This document shows positions 1 through 8,252 of a DNA stretch of 64,000 nucleotides, in pieces. A program made the position numbers and the translations under genes. The stretch's first letter is position 1. Every line of letters starts with the position of its first letter. The notes under the pieces are model-generated. The model did no database searches. It saw only the letters and a program-made list of their open reading frames with translations, and was not told the DNA's origin. Where the stretch lies: assembly GCF_002298975.1 (NCBI RefSeq), contig NZ_DBMV01000040.1, forward strand, positions 1-64,000, written 5' to 3'. Source of the DNA: Ralstonia sp. UBA689. GTDB taxonomy: Bacteria; Pseudomonadota; Gammaproteobacteria; Burkholderiales; Burkholderiaceae.

Positions 1-59
1 AGGTGACGAGCCTGAGCACGGCCGATACCTTCGGGGTGGGCATCCGCGCGAAGTTCTAA
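1..59 (+). CDS. Outer-membrane porin, C-terminal fragment
   Basis: Only the last 18 or so codons are in the window, reading through to TAA at 57-59. The peptide ends GVGIRAKF. A terminal Phe preceded by alternating hydrophobic residues is the last beta-strand signature of Gram-negative trimeric porins and is the BamA recognition signal. A T-tailed hairpin follows at 118-147. The porin call rests only on this C-terminal strand and on how common such genes are in Burkholderiales; any outer-membrane beta-barrel ending in Phe would fit. Confidence 0.6.
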   Translation, partial: VTSLSTADTFGVGIRAKF

Positions 60-117
60 GCGGCTGGCTTTCCTTGTCAGTGCCCGCGTGTCGACAGCGC
101 GGGCGCGTACTTGCAGC

Positions 118-147
118 GGCGTTCGGGGTTCCGGGCGCCGTTTTTTT
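118..147 (+). terminator. Rho-independent terminator after the porin
   Basis: A GC-rich stem runs from GGCG TT CGG to CCG GG CGCC with a GGTT loop; two T-G pairs are tolerated in the middle. It is followed by a run of seven T. It lies 60 bases after the porin stop and before the convergent regulator, so it probably ends the porin transcript. Confidence 0.6.
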
Positions 148-169
148 GTTGGGGAGACGTCAAGCCGTG

Positions 170-871
170 TTAGCCGGTACGCGCGACGCGCGCGGGTGGC
201 GGCTCGGCCGCCAGGTGGGGCTGGTTCAGCAGCATGGCGCCTCGCTGCGTGGCGACGAAGACGGCCTCGGTGCGGCTGCGCACCTCCAGTCGGCGATACA
301 GCGCATTGATATGCGCCTTGGCCGTCGCCTCCGAGATGCTGAGCATGCGGCTGATGGTTTTGACCGGATGACCGCGCGAGAGCAGAACCAGAATCTCATA
401 TTGGCGCTGCGTGAGCCCCAGCAATGCGCAATCGCCGCTGGCACTGGACGGGCCGGGCGCCGTCGCTTCCGGTCGGGCCAGCACAATCGAAGCCGGCACA
501 TAACGGCCGCCGGCCAGCACCAATTCCAATGCTGCCGCAATCAATTTGCCCGAATAGCTCTTGAGCAGATAAGCCGCGATATTCAATTGCATGAGCGCGC
601 GTACGTGCGCGGCCGAGTCGGCCTCGCCCAGCACGGCAATATGCCTCGGATGCGGCTGCTGCAGCAGCCGCGAGAGGGCAGGCAGATCGTCGATGCCTGG
701 TACGGGCAGTCCGATCAGGGCCAGTTCGGCGTCCGCATGCGCCGCGAGATTTTCAAATAGAGCCTCGTCCGGGTCGACGCTGACGACTTCGGAAATGGCC
801 GGCAAGGATTGCAAAACGTGAGTCGCGCCCGCACGCACCAAGGGGTGTGCCTCTACAACGATTGATTTCAC
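170..871 (-). CDS. NarL/LuxR-type regulator with degenerate receiver domain
   Basis: A 233-residue protein starting at GTG 871, preceded by an AGGCGG ribosome site; the longer frame to 952 has no such site. Residues 3-115 resemble a response-regulator receiver. The acidic pocket is reduced to one Glu (SIVVEAHP), and the phospho-acceptor Asp is replaced by Gly54 in LALIGLPVPG, although the switch-region Lys in AAYLLKS is kept. The C-terminal LuxR helix-turn-helix (LTQRQYEILVLLSRG onward) is intact. It probably acts as a phosphorylation-independent DNA-binding protein. Its neighbours are the porin and flgNM; the target genes are unknown. Confidence 0.85.
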   Translation of the reverse strand: MKSIVVEAHPLVRAGATHVLQSLPAISEVVSVDPDEALFENLAAHADAELALIGLPVPGIDDLPALSRLLQQPHPRHIAVLGEADSAAHVRALMQLNIAAYLLKSYSGKLIAAALELVLAGGRYVPASIVLARPEATAPGPSSASGDCALLGLTQRQYEILVLLSRGHPVKTISRMLSISEATAKAHINALYRRLEVRSRTEAVFVATQRGAMLLNQPHLAAEPPPARVARTG

Positions 872-1335
872 TGCGCCGCCTGTCTGGTTATGGTTGTTTG
901 CCCATTCCCGGAATAAGCCGTCACCGCGCCTATTTGGATCGGCGAGATCCAATTTCGTGCAGACACGGCAGGTGGAAACGCAATGACGCGCGGTTTTGGT
1001 ATGTTTCCCCGTTCAACCGGCGGTCACCAGGGTGTGGTGCTGCCGGGCCAAAACCTTGATACGCCATTCAGGCGCGATTTCCTTCCGGTTTTTCTTGTTT
1101 ATGTCGCCAGGCGCGGAGGATATACCCCGCCAAAATACGCAGAATAAATCCCCAGCATGCTTGTTGCACCCGTCAATGGGATGTAAACCTTTTTGTTTAC
1201 CCCGACAGGTGGTGTGCAAGACCCGTATAGATAGCAGGATCAAGCGGGCGCAGCTAGCCCCACTTCAACCCCATTGACGTGAACGTAAAGTGGCGTTCGC
1301 CCGCTGGAGGGGCGATGTCGTGGCGGACTGGCGGC
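872..1335. promoter_or_regulatory. Intergenic region upstream of the regulator and downstream of flgN
   Basis: No credible gene is seen. It must hold the regulator's promoter on the minus strand. A perfect 6+6 palindrome GTAAAC-CTTTTT-GTTTAC lies at 1183-1200, flanked by GGG and CCC, and looks like an operator. Nested inverted repeats AGCGGGCG (1243-1250) and CGCCCGCT (1298-1305) lie just after the end of flgN and may terminate the flgMN transcript, though without a T-run. Confidence 0.4.
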
Positions 1336-1797
1336 TTATTGCGCGACGACGGAGAAGCGCGGCATTGACAGCGGTTGCTTGCCGTCGCGGCCGTAGGGCG
1401 TGCCGCCGCCGTTGTTGGCGGCGTGCAGGACCGACAGCGCGTTCTGCGTGGCACGCAGGCGCAGGTCGATCAGGGTGCCGTTGTCGAGGTTGCGTTGGCG
1501 CAGCGTGCGGGCCAGCGCCAGGTTCTCGTCGAACAGCCGGCTGGCGGTTGCGTCCGCGCGCAGGTATTTCACCAGGCCGTATGGATCGGTGCCGCCATGC
1601 TGCGCCCACCACAGGCGGCGCTCGCGGTCGGCGTCGCCCAGGGCGACGAGCTGCTTCTGCTTGGTCTGGGTGACACGTTCGAGCTCCGGCATGTCGCCAT
1701 CGCGCAACGCCTGGGCCTCGGCTTCCAGGGTCAGGGTGGCGGCGCGCAGCAGTTCCTGCTCGTCGGAAAGGGTGCGGATCAGCAGCGAATTGTCCAT
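1336..1797 (-). CDS. flgN: FlgN, export chaperone for hook-junction proteins
   Basis: A 153-residue, helix-rich cytoplasmic protein. FlgN binds FlgK and FlgL and delivers them to the flagellar export apparatus. It starts MDNSLLIRTLSDEQELLRAATLTLE, typical of the family; this ATG has AGAGAGG in front, so the 16-residue in-frame extension to 1845 is not used. The central part (ALGDADRERR...WW) and the C-terminal NPF-like hook-chaperone region have the usual length. It lies directly downstream of flgM in the usual flgMN pair. The identification rests on length, helical pattern and context. Confidence 0.88.
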   Translation of the reverse strand: MDNSLLIRTLSDEQELLRAATLTLEAEAQALRDGDMPELERVTQTKQKQLVALGDADRERRLWWAQHGGTDPYGLVKYLRADATASRLFDENLALARTLRQRNLDNGTLIDLRLRATQNALSVLHAANNGGGTPYGRDGKQPLSMPRFSVVAQ

Positions 1798-1920
1798 CGC
1801 GACAGCCTCTCTAGCTTGGGAGCTTGGGCAGCCGCCAGTCGGCACACCGCCCCGCCGCGATCAGCCCAAGCGGGCCGGCAGCGTCATCAGAATTGGGGGA
1901 TAGGCGACGGGAGGCTCCCG

Positions 1921-2244
1921 TCAGACCTTCCTGGATTGCGCCGAGAGCAGCGATTGTGCGTCGGAAAGCGCCGCGTCGGCGATCTTGCCTGCGTCCATCT
2001 TGAGCGTGCCGTTCTGGATGGCACTGCGAATCTGCTCGACGCGTGCTGCGTCGAAGTCGCCGCTGCCCACCTGGCGCGAGACTTGATGGACCGAAAGCGA
2101 CGGCACGGTCGTGTCCTGGCTGCTGTGGCGCGTCGAGCTCGTGGCCGAGGTGCTGGCCGTGCCCGCGGTGCGCGTCGACCCGGACGCAGCGTCCTTGGTC
2201 TGCGCGATGGCCGGCGCATTGTTGACGATATGGTTGATTTTCAC
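1921..2244 (-). CDS. flgM: FlgM, anti-sigma-28 factor
   Basis: A 107-residue protein beginning MKINHIVNNAP. The N-terminal half is a Ser/Thr/Ala-rich linker. The C-terminal half (VHQVSRQVGSGDFDAARVEQIRSAIQNG...) is the conserved sigma-28-binding part, with the ALxxGxYxVDxxKIA-type segment read here as AIQNGTLKMDAGKIADAAL. FlgM holds FliA inactive until the hook is complete and is then exported. A sigma-28-type promoter lies upstream, giving the usual autoregulatory loop. flgN follows after 123 bases. Confidence 0.93.
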   Translation of the reverse strand: MKINHIVNNAPAIAQTKDAASGSTRTAGTASTSATSSTRHSSQDTTVPSLSVHQVSRQVGSGDFDAARVEQIRSAIQNGTLKMDAGKIADAALSDAQSLLSAQSRKV

Positions 2245-2279
2245 GGGTGTCTCCGAAGAGAGCGTTCATCCTACCTCCC

Positions 2280-2307
2280 ATATCGGCCAACCTCCGCGCA
2301 AACTTTA
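2280..2307 (-). promoter_or_regulatory. Sigma-28-type promoter for flgM
   Basis: Read on the minus strand: TAAAGTTT, 12 bases, GCCGATAT. Both boxes match the FliA consensus (TAAAGTTT / GCCGATAA); the spacing is one base longer than the usual eleven. It sits 36 bases upstream of the flgM ATG. Confidence 0.65.
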
Positions 2308-2366
2308 GCGGGGAAGTTCGGTTGCCCGTCACAATGCGAATGTGACCAATAGATCTCAAATCAATC

Positions 2367-3251
2367 TCAAAACTGGATCGCAACCACACCAGCGGACTGC
2401 GCAATGCCGGAAACGACGTTGCCGTTGGCCGTGCGCACCTGCGCTACCTGGCCTACCGCCGCCTGGTTCATGGCCCGTCCGTCGCTGGTGACCTGGAAGC
2501 CGCCGCCCTCGGCGACGAGCTTGACGGTCTGGCCGGCCTGCACGGCGATCGGCAGCCGCAGGTTTTCGGTGCGTAGCGGCTGGTTGGCGGCCGCGCTGGT
2601 GAGCAGCACACGCCCTACGACATCAGCCGGCTGTTGCACGACCGAAGGCGGGAGCATCGACAAGTCACCCGTGTGGGCCTCCAGATCGCCCATGTCGAGT
2701 GTCTTGCCAGGCGGCAACTGGCGCGCGGCCACGTAATACGTGCCGGTGATCTGGATGGTGGCCGGCACCCACGCTGCCCAGGCATGCGGCGAGCGGCAGC
2801 GCACGCCCACTTGTATGCGGCCGCGCAGGCGGTTGGCGGCCGGCAGCATCAAGTCGATCTGGTCGCACGGCTGATTGGCCACGCGCGGGTCGACTGGGCC
2901 GACTTCCACCGAGGCGCGCGGCGCGCCCGCGTCGTTGGTGCCGCCCAGGATGTCCAGTTGCGACTGCAGTTGCTGCTGGATCTGCATGTGGATGGCGTTC
3001 GGGCCCTGGATGGTGGTGGGCGCTGCGGCGGGCTGTGTGGCCGGGGCGGCGGCCGCCGGCGCATAGCCCACGCGCACCATGCCCTGCGCGCGCGCCAGGA
3101 TCGGGTTGACCAGAAGGCTTACCAACAGGCCCAGCGCCAGGATCAGCAGCACCTCGCGCTGGCGCACGGCCAGCGGCATGGCCATGGCCTGCCCGCGCCG
3201 AACAACGGCAAACGTCAGGGTGTGGGCGCTGTGAGCAAACCGCGTGGACAT
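2367..3251 (-). CDS. flgA: FlgA, periplasmic chaperone for P-ring assembly
   Basis: A 294-residue protein. GGAGG sits 6 bases before the chosen ATG at 3251. An N-terminal hydrophobic stretch (about residues 33-52, VLLILALGLLVSLLVNPILA) acts as a signal or anchor. It is followed by an Ala/Pro/Gln-rich low-complexity linker (about 60-90). The C-terminal SAF-type domain contains PPGKTLDMGDLEAHTGDLSMLP and ends with the FlgA signature LPIAVQAGQTVKLVAEGGGFQVTS... FlgA helps FlgI polymerise around the rod. It is transcribed away from flgB, with a shared intergenic control region. Confidence 0.93.
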   Translation of the reverse strand: MSTRFAHSAHTLTFAVVRRGQAMAMPLAVRQREVLLILALGLLVSLLVNPILARAQGMVRVGYAPAAAAPATQPAAAPTTIQGPNAIHMQIQQQLQSQLDILGGTNDAGAPRASVEVGPVDPRVANQPCDQIDLMLPAANRLRGRIQVGVRCRSPHAWAAWVPATIQITGTYYVAARQLPPGKTLDMGDLEAHTGDLSMLPPSVVQQPADVVGRVLLTSAAANQPLRTENLRLPIAVQAGQTVKLVAEGGGFQVTSDGRAMNQAAVGQVAQVRTANGNVVSGIAQSAGVVAIQF

Positions 3252-3666
3252 GGAAGCCCTCCATCAAAAGTCCGGTGAAGTGTAGCCACGCGCGTGCGAG
3301 CGCCAAATGCGGAAATGTCGGCCAATCCCCCCCTTATTCGGACGAATGCTCTTGGCAGCCGGCCCCTAGACTTTGCAACGTGGTGAAGTCCCTGGCGCTG
3401 CGCGGTGCTGGCTTTCTGGTCGCGCGGCCTGCTCCGGTAGTTGGTTTCCCGGCCGGCTCCGGACCCGCAGACAGCGCTTCGCCACTGAGGATGCATGACG
3501 GCTTCTCAGCAATACAGCGGTTCTGGAGACGGCATCGGCGGTTTTGAAGGGGCCGCCGATGCCGGTTCCTCCATCCCCGCGGAATACGTGAATACGGAAT
3601 TCGAAAGACAAACCCTGCGGCGGGTGGCGGCAACAACCATGACGCCACGCGCGAGGAATGACAGAC
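3252..3666. promoter_or_regulatory. Divergent flgA / flgB control region
   Basis: No gene is supported in these 415 bases. Promoters for both flgA and the flgBCDEFGHIJ operon must lie here, but I could not identify a convincing sigma-70, sigma-28 or FlhDC box. A strong 11-bp perfect hairpin lies at 3531-3563 (arms GGCATCGGCGG and CCGCCGATGCC, 11-base loop). A short direct repeat GAATACG-T-GAATACG is at 3582-3596. Confidence 0.5.
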
Positions 3667-4122
3667 ATGGTCGACAAGCTGGATCAGTTGTTCGGTTTTC
3701 AGGAGCAGGCGCTGCATTTGCGTTCGCAGCGGCACCAGGTCCTGGCCTCGAACATTGCCAACGCGGATACGCCCAACTACAAGGCGCGCGACTTCGATTT
3801 CCAGTCGGCGCTGCAGGCGGCGGTCGGTCAGCAAAGCGGCAACAGCCTGCCGATGACGGCCACGGCATCGGGCCACCTCACGACCGCCGGTGCGCCGGCG
3901 GGCGAGGTGACGCCCATGCTGGCGTCGCTCTCGCAGCAGACAAAAGCGCTGCAGGGCGAGCTGCAATACCGCACGTCGCAGCAACCGTCCATCGACGGCA
4001 ACACGGTGGACATGGACGGTGAGCGCATGCGCTTTGCCGACAACACGGTGCGTTACGAGGCGGATCTGACCATCGTGACGCAGAAGATCAAGTCGATGCT
4101 GGCGGCCATCCAGAACAGCTAG
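3667..4122 (+). CDS. flgB: FlgB, proximal rod protein
   Basis: A 151-residue protein. ATG 3667 has GAGGA at a good distance, whereas ATG 3658 would overlap that site, so MVDKLDQLFGFQEQAL is the likelier start. The N-terminal rod/hook motif is clear: HQVLASNIANADTPNYKARDFDF, with ANADTPNYKA. The C-terminus ends in the amphipathic helix RYEADLTIVTQKIKSMLAAIQNS that packs in the rod. FlgB forms the base of the rod with FlgC, FlgF, FlgG and FliE. It is the first gene of the plus-strand flg operon. Confidence 0.96.
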   Translation: MVDKLDQLFGFQEQALHLRSQRHQVLASNIANADTPNYKARDFDFQSALQAAVGQQSGNSLPMTATASGHLTTAGAPAGEVTPMLASLSQQTKALQGELQYRTSQQPSIDGNTVDMDGERMRFADNTVRYEADLTIVTQKIKSMLAAIQNS

Positions 4123-4300
4123 CACGACACGAAGAAGCAAGACGACCGCGCGGAAGTGCAGCGCGGCGAAAGAGGGGCGGGAACTGTGTGGCGCTCCGGG
4201 TCCGGCGCACGGTCTTGGACTGGCGGCCTGGCCCGGAGACCGCCGCCATGCAGGCAAACCGGTTCGAACCGGCAACAGTTTTGAAGACAGCGGAACCAAC

Positions 4301-4708
4301 ATGTCGCTATTCAAGGTGATGGATGTGGCTGGCAGCGCGCTCACCGCGCAGTCCAAGCGCATGAACGTGGTGGCCTCCAACCTGGCCAACGCCGAGAGCG
4401 TGACCGGCCCGGACGGCACGGCCTACCGCGCCAAGCAGGTGGTGTTCTCGCCCGCGCAGGAGTCCGACGGCTACGCCACCGGCGTGTCGGTCGACCGCGT
4501 GGTGGAAGACACCGTCACCCCCATGAAGCGCATGCACCAGCCGGGTAACCCGCTGGCCGATGCCGACGGCTACGTGACCATGCCGAACGTCGATGTGGTG
4601 GACGAAATGGTCAACATGATTTCTGCCTCGCGCTCGTACCAGGCCAACGTGGAAGTTGCCAACACCACCAAGACGATGGCCTCCAAGGCCTTGACACTGG
4701 GCCAATAG
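4301..4708 (+). CDS. flgC: FlgC, proximal rod protein
   Basis: A 135-residue protein beginning MSLFKVMDVAGSALTAQSKRMNVVASNLANAESV, the standard rod N-terminus. It ends with the conserved helix VDVVDEMVNMISASRSYQANVEVANTTKTM. The length equals the family norm (about 134-140). FlgC is the second component of the proximal rod. A 178-base gap separates it from flgB, larger than most gaps in this operon and with no gene in it. Confidence 0.97.
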   Translation: MSLFKVMDVAGSALTAQSKRMNVVASNLANAESVTGPDGTAYRAKQVVFSPAQESDGYATGVSVDRVVEDTVTPMKRMHQPGNPLADADGYVTMPNVDVVDEMVNMISASRSYQANVEVANTTKTMASKALTLGQ

Positions 4709-4743
4709 CCACTGTCAGACGCCAACCTTAGCGAGACACGAAC

Positions 4744-5409
4744 ATGACTGTGACTTCCGCCACGAACACCAGCAGCACCACGGGCACGACCAGCACGAAC
4801 ACCAGCAACAACCTGGCCATTACCAACGGCACCGATCTGCAGAGCACGTTCATGAAGCTCCTGGTTGCGCAGTTGCAGAACCAGGATCCGCTGAACCCGA
4901 TGGACAACTCGCAGATGACCTCGCAGCTTGCGCAGATCAACACGGTCAACGGCATCCAGCAGTTGAACACCACGATGTCCAGCATGCTCACGCAGAACGC
5001 GGCCACGCAGGCGTCGTCGATGATCGGCCGGACCGTGCAGGTGCCGTCGTCCGCGCTCACGCTGGCTTCCGGCAAGGCCAATTTTGGCGTCTCGGTGCCC
5101 AACGGCGCCGACGACGTGGTCGTCACCATCACCAACGCAGCCGGCGTGGCGGTGCGCACCGTCGACCTGGGCCAGATGACTGCCGGCAGCGGCAACTACA
5201 CCTGGAACGGCAAGGACGACAAGGGCAACCAGCTCGCGGACGGCTCGTACACGATCAAGGTCTCGGCCACGCTGGGCGGCCAGACCACCACCGCAAACGC
5301 CCTGGGCACCGACAAGGTGGCCGGCGTGACCATCAACAACGGCACCATGCAATTGGTGTTGGCATCCGGCGGGACGGCCAAGCTGTCCGACGTCGCCTCC
5401 ATCCAGTAA
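4744..5409 (+). CDS. flgD: FlgD, hook-cap scaffold
   Basis: A 221-residue protein. A Thr/Ser-rich N-terminus is followed by the conserved core LQSTFMKLLVAQLQNQDPLNPMDNSQMTSQLAQINTVNGIQQLN (about residues 37-80). A FlgD-type Ig-like domain follows, with DLGQMTAGSGNYTWNGKDDKGNQLADGSYTIKV. FlgD caps the growing hook and is needed for FlgE polymerisation; it is removed when the hook is finished. It lies between flgC and flgE with short gaps, as usual. Confidence 0.97.
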   Translation: MTVTSATNTSSTTGTTSTNTSNNLAITNGTDLQSTFMKLLVAQLQNQDPLNPMDNSQMTSQLAQINTVNGIQQLNTTMSSMLTQNAATQASSMIGRTVQVPSSALTLASGKANFGVSVPNGADDVVVTITNAAGVAVRTVDLGQMTAGSGNYTWNGKDDKGNQLADGSYTIKVSATLGGQTTTANALGTDKVAGVTINNGTMQLVLASGGTAKLSDVASIQ

Positions 5410-5462
5410 CGGTTCAGTCGCGGGTTGACCTCGCGCTTTTCAGTCTTCCACGGGAGAACACA

Positions 5463-6674
5463 ATGGGATTCCAGCAAGGCCTGAGCGGTCTCGATGCCGC
5501 CTCCAAAAACCTCGACGTGATCGGTAGCAATGTGGCCAACGCCAACACGGTCGGCTACAAGAAGTCGACCGCCGAGTTTGGCGACGTGTATGCACGTTCG
5601 CTGGTCGGCGCCACCGACACCCAGGTCGGGCAGGGCGTGAGCGTGACGGGGGTGTCGCAGTCGTTCACGCAAGGCAACGTGACCATCACCGGCAACCCGC
5701 TGGACATCGCCATCAACGGCACGGGTTTCTATCGGATGGTTGACTCGGGCAGCGGCCAGGTGTCGTACACGCGTAACGGCCAGTTCCAGACCGACAAGAA
5801 CGGCTACATCATCTCCGCTACCGGCCAGAACCTGACCGGCTACGGCGTGGACACCACCGGCAAGATCAACACGGCCGTGCTGACCAACCTGAAGATCCCG
5901 GTCAATGACTTGGCACCGCTGGCGACCACCAACACCGCCTTCGGCGTCAACCTGGACGCGGGCGCCACGCAGCCGACCACCACGCCGTTCTCGGCCACCA
6001 ACTCGGCGACGTTCAACCACTCGGTGTCGGAGCAGGTGTATGACGGCACGGGTACGGCGCACATGCTGACCAACTACTACGTGCGTACCGCTACGGGTTG
6101 GGATGTGTACTCCCAGGTGGATGGCGCCAACCCCACCGGCGGTAACCCCGTCACCTCGCTCACGTTCAACAGCAGCGGCGTGTTGACCTCGTCGCCCAGC
6201 AAGATTGCCGTAGCCTTTGGCGGCATGAGCATCGCCAGCATGGACTTCACGGGCACCACGCAATACGGCGGCGGCTACAACGACACGGCCCCCGGCGTGA
6301 CGCAGGATGGCTACGCCACCGGCCGCCTGGCCAGTTATTCGGTCGGCACCGATGGCACCATTACCGCGCGCTATTCCAACGGCCGCACTTCAGTGTTGGG
6401 CCAGGTTGCCATGGCCAACTTCAAGGCGCCGGCAGGCCTGCAGAACATCGGCGGCAACCAGTGGGTGGAAACGTCCAACTCGGGCGCACCGAACCTCGGT
6501 ACGCCGGGCATGGGTTCGTTCGGCCTGCTGCAGTCGTCGGCGGTGGAGCAGTCCAACGTGGATCTGAGTCAAGAGCTGGTCAACATGATCGTTGCCCAGC
6601 GCTCGTATCAGGCCAATGCGCAGACCATCAAGACGGAGGACACCATCCTCCAGACGCTGGTCAGCATGCGCTAA
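5463..6674 (+). CDS. flgE: FlgE, hook protein
   Basis: A 403-residue protein beginning MGFQQGLSGLDAASKNLDVIGSNVANANTVGYKKSTAEF, the hook/rod N-terminal motif. The middle variable domain contains many Thr, Gly and Asn residues. The C-terminus LSQELVNMIVAQRSYQANAQTIKTEDTILQTLVSMR is the coiled-coil end shared by hook and rod proteins. The length fits beta-proteobacterial hook proteins. Preceded by GGGAGAACAC as ribosome site. Confidence 0.97.
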   Translation: MGFQQGLSGLDAASKNLDVIGSNVANANTVGYKKSTAEFGDVYARSLVGATDTQVGQGVSVTGVSQSFTQGNVTITGNPLDIAINGTGFYRMVDSGSGQVSYTRNGQFQTDKNGYIISATGQNLTGYGVDTTGKINTAVLTNLKIPVNDLAPLATTNTAFGVNLDAGATQPTTTPFSATNSATFNHSVSEQVYDGTGTAHMLTNYYVRTATGWDVYSQVDGANPTGGNPVTSLTFNSSGVLTSSPSKIAVAFGGMSIASMDFTGTTQYGGGYNDTAPGVTQDGYATGRLASYSVGTDGTITARYSNGRTSVLGQVAMANFKAPAGLQNIGGNQWVETSNSGAPNLGTPGMGSFGLLQSSAVEQSNVDLSQELVNMIVAQRSYQANAQTIKTEDTILQTLVSMR

Positions 6675-6693
6675 CTAGAAGCAGGAGCTCCGC

Positions 6694-7431
6694 ATGGACC
6701 GCTCGATTTACGTGTCGATGACCGGCGTGAAGCATCTGTTCGACCAACAGGCTGCCAGCGCCAACAACCTTGCCAACGCCAGCACCACCGGCTTCAAGGC
6801 GCAGATCGACGCATTCCATACGGTGGGCGTGCAGGGCGATGGCTCGCCCACGCGTAGCTACGTGATGGCCTCGGCCATCGGCACGGACCTCGCGCCCGGC
6901 CCGATCGAGACCACCGGTCGCAGCCTGGACGTGGCCATCGACGGGCAAGGCTTCTTTGCCGTGCAGACGCCCGATGGTGGTGAGGCCTACACCCGCGCCG
7001 GCACCTTCCAGCTGGGTGCAGACGGCACGATCCAGACGCTGTCGGGCCAGCCGGTGCTGGGCGACGGCGGCCCGATTACGTTACCGCCAGACACGACGGT
7101 GCAGTTTGCCAAGGACGGCACCGTCAACGCCATCAGCGCCGACAGCCGCACGCCGCCCGTGGCACTGGGCCGGCTCAAGCTCGTCAGCATCGACCCGTCG
7201 AACATCGACCGTGGCACTGATGGCCTGTTCCGCCAGCGCGACGGCCAGGATGCAAATGTGGACGAAAAGGTGCGCATTACCGGCGGGGCGCTGGAAGGCA
7301 GCAACGTCAACCTGACCGACTCGCTGGTCAACATGATTGAAATCTCGCGCCAGCTTGAGATGCAGATGAAGCACTTGCAGACGAGCGACACGAACGCCCA
7401 GTCGGCCAACGAACTGCTGCGCCACGCCTGA
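6694..7431 (+). CDS. flgF: FlgF, proximal rod protein
   Basis: A 245-residue protein beginning MDRSIYVSMTGVKHLFDQQAASANNLANASTTGFKAQIDAF. Family features are the MDRxIYxAMxGA start and the central domain DVAIDGQGFFAVQTPDGGEAYTRAGTFQLGADGTIQT. The C-terminus is LVNMIEISRQLEMQMKHLQTSDTNAQSANELL. FlgF forms part of the proximal rod. It lies 19 bases after flgE and 38 before flgG. Confidence 0.96.
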   Translation: MDRSIYVSMTGVKHLFDQQAASANNLANASTTGFKAQIDAFHTVGVQGDGSPTRSYVMASAIGTDLAPGPIETTGRSLDVAIDGQGFFAVQTPDGGEAYTRAGTFQLGADGTIQTLSGQPVLGDGGPITLPPDTTVQFAKDGTVNAISADSRTPPVALGRLKLVSIDPSNIDRGTDGLFRQRDGQDANVDEKVRITGGALEGSNVNLTDSLVNMIEISRQLEMQMKHLQTSDTNAQSANELLRHA

Positions 7432-7469
7432 GCAGGCGGGCCTGATTTGAATTAACCAAGGACTCGAAC

Positions 7470-8252
7470 ATGATTCGCTCCCTGTGGATTTCCAAGACCG
7501 GGATGGACGCCCAGCAATCGCAACTGGACGTCATCTCGAACAACCTGGCGAACGTCAACACGACCGGCTTCAAGCGCTCTCGCGCCGTGTTCGAAGACTT
7601 GCTGTATCAGAACGTGCGCGAGCCGGGTGCGCAGTCGTCGCAGCAGACCACGCTGCCCTCGGGCATGCAGATCGGTACCGGCACGCGCATCGTCGCCACC
7701 GAGCGTCTGCACACGCAGGGCAACCTGCAGCAGACCGGCAACTCCACGGACGTGGCCATCAACGGCAACGGCTTCTTCCAAGTGCAGATGCCCGACGGCA
7801 CGCTGGCCTATACGCGTGACGGCAGCTTCCAGGTCAACGCGCAGGGTCAGCTCGTGACCTCCAGCGGCTACCCGATCCAGCCCGCCATTACGGTGCCGCA
7901 GAACGCCACCAGCCTGACAATCGGCAAAGACGGCGTCGTGACGGTCACCACGCCGGGCACGGTCAACAACACGCAGGTGGGCACGTTCCAGTTGGCCAAC
8001 TTCATCAACCCGGCCGGCCTGCGCAGCATGGGCGAAAACCTGTACGCAGAAACAGAAGCGTCGGGTACCGCCAACCTGGCCAACCCGGGCTCGAACGGGG
8101 TGGGCGCGCTCAACCAGAACTACGTCGAAACGTCCAACGTGAACGTGGTGGAAGAGATGGTCAACATGATCCAGACGCAGCGCGCGTACGAGATCAACAG
8201 CAAGTCGGTGCAGACCTCCGACCAGATGCTGGAGAAGCTGTCGCAGCTCTAA
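7470..8252 (+). CDS. flgG: FlgG, distal rod protein
   Basis: A 260-residue protein beginning MIRSLWISKTGMDAQQSQLDVISNNLANVNTTGFKRSRAVFEDL, the highly conserved FlgG N-terminus. The length is the family standard. The C-terminus VNVVEEMVNMIQTQRAYEINSKSVQTSDQMLEKL is typical. FlgG builds the distal rod that crosses the periplasm. Unlike the other genes here, it is separated from the next gene (flgH) by a 333-base gap filled by a repeat element. Confidence 0.98.
   Translation: MIRSLWISKTGMDAQQSQLDVISNNLANVNTTGFKRSRAVFEDLLYQNVREPGAQSSQQTTLPSGMQIGTGTRIVATERLHTQGNLQQTGNSTDVAINGNGFFQVQMPDGTLAYTRDGSFQVNAQGQLVTSSGYPIQPAITVPQNATSLTIGKDGVVTVTTPGTVNNTQVGTFQLANFINPAGLRSMGENLYAETEASGTANLANPGSNGVGALNQNYVETSNVNVVEEMVNMIQTQRAYEINSKSVQTSDQMLEKLSQL

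Noticed and set aside
4570..5352. Long antisense open frames over flgD and other flagellar genes
   Set aside because: High-GC shadow frames rich in His, Arg and Gly with no family features; the sense genes are certain.
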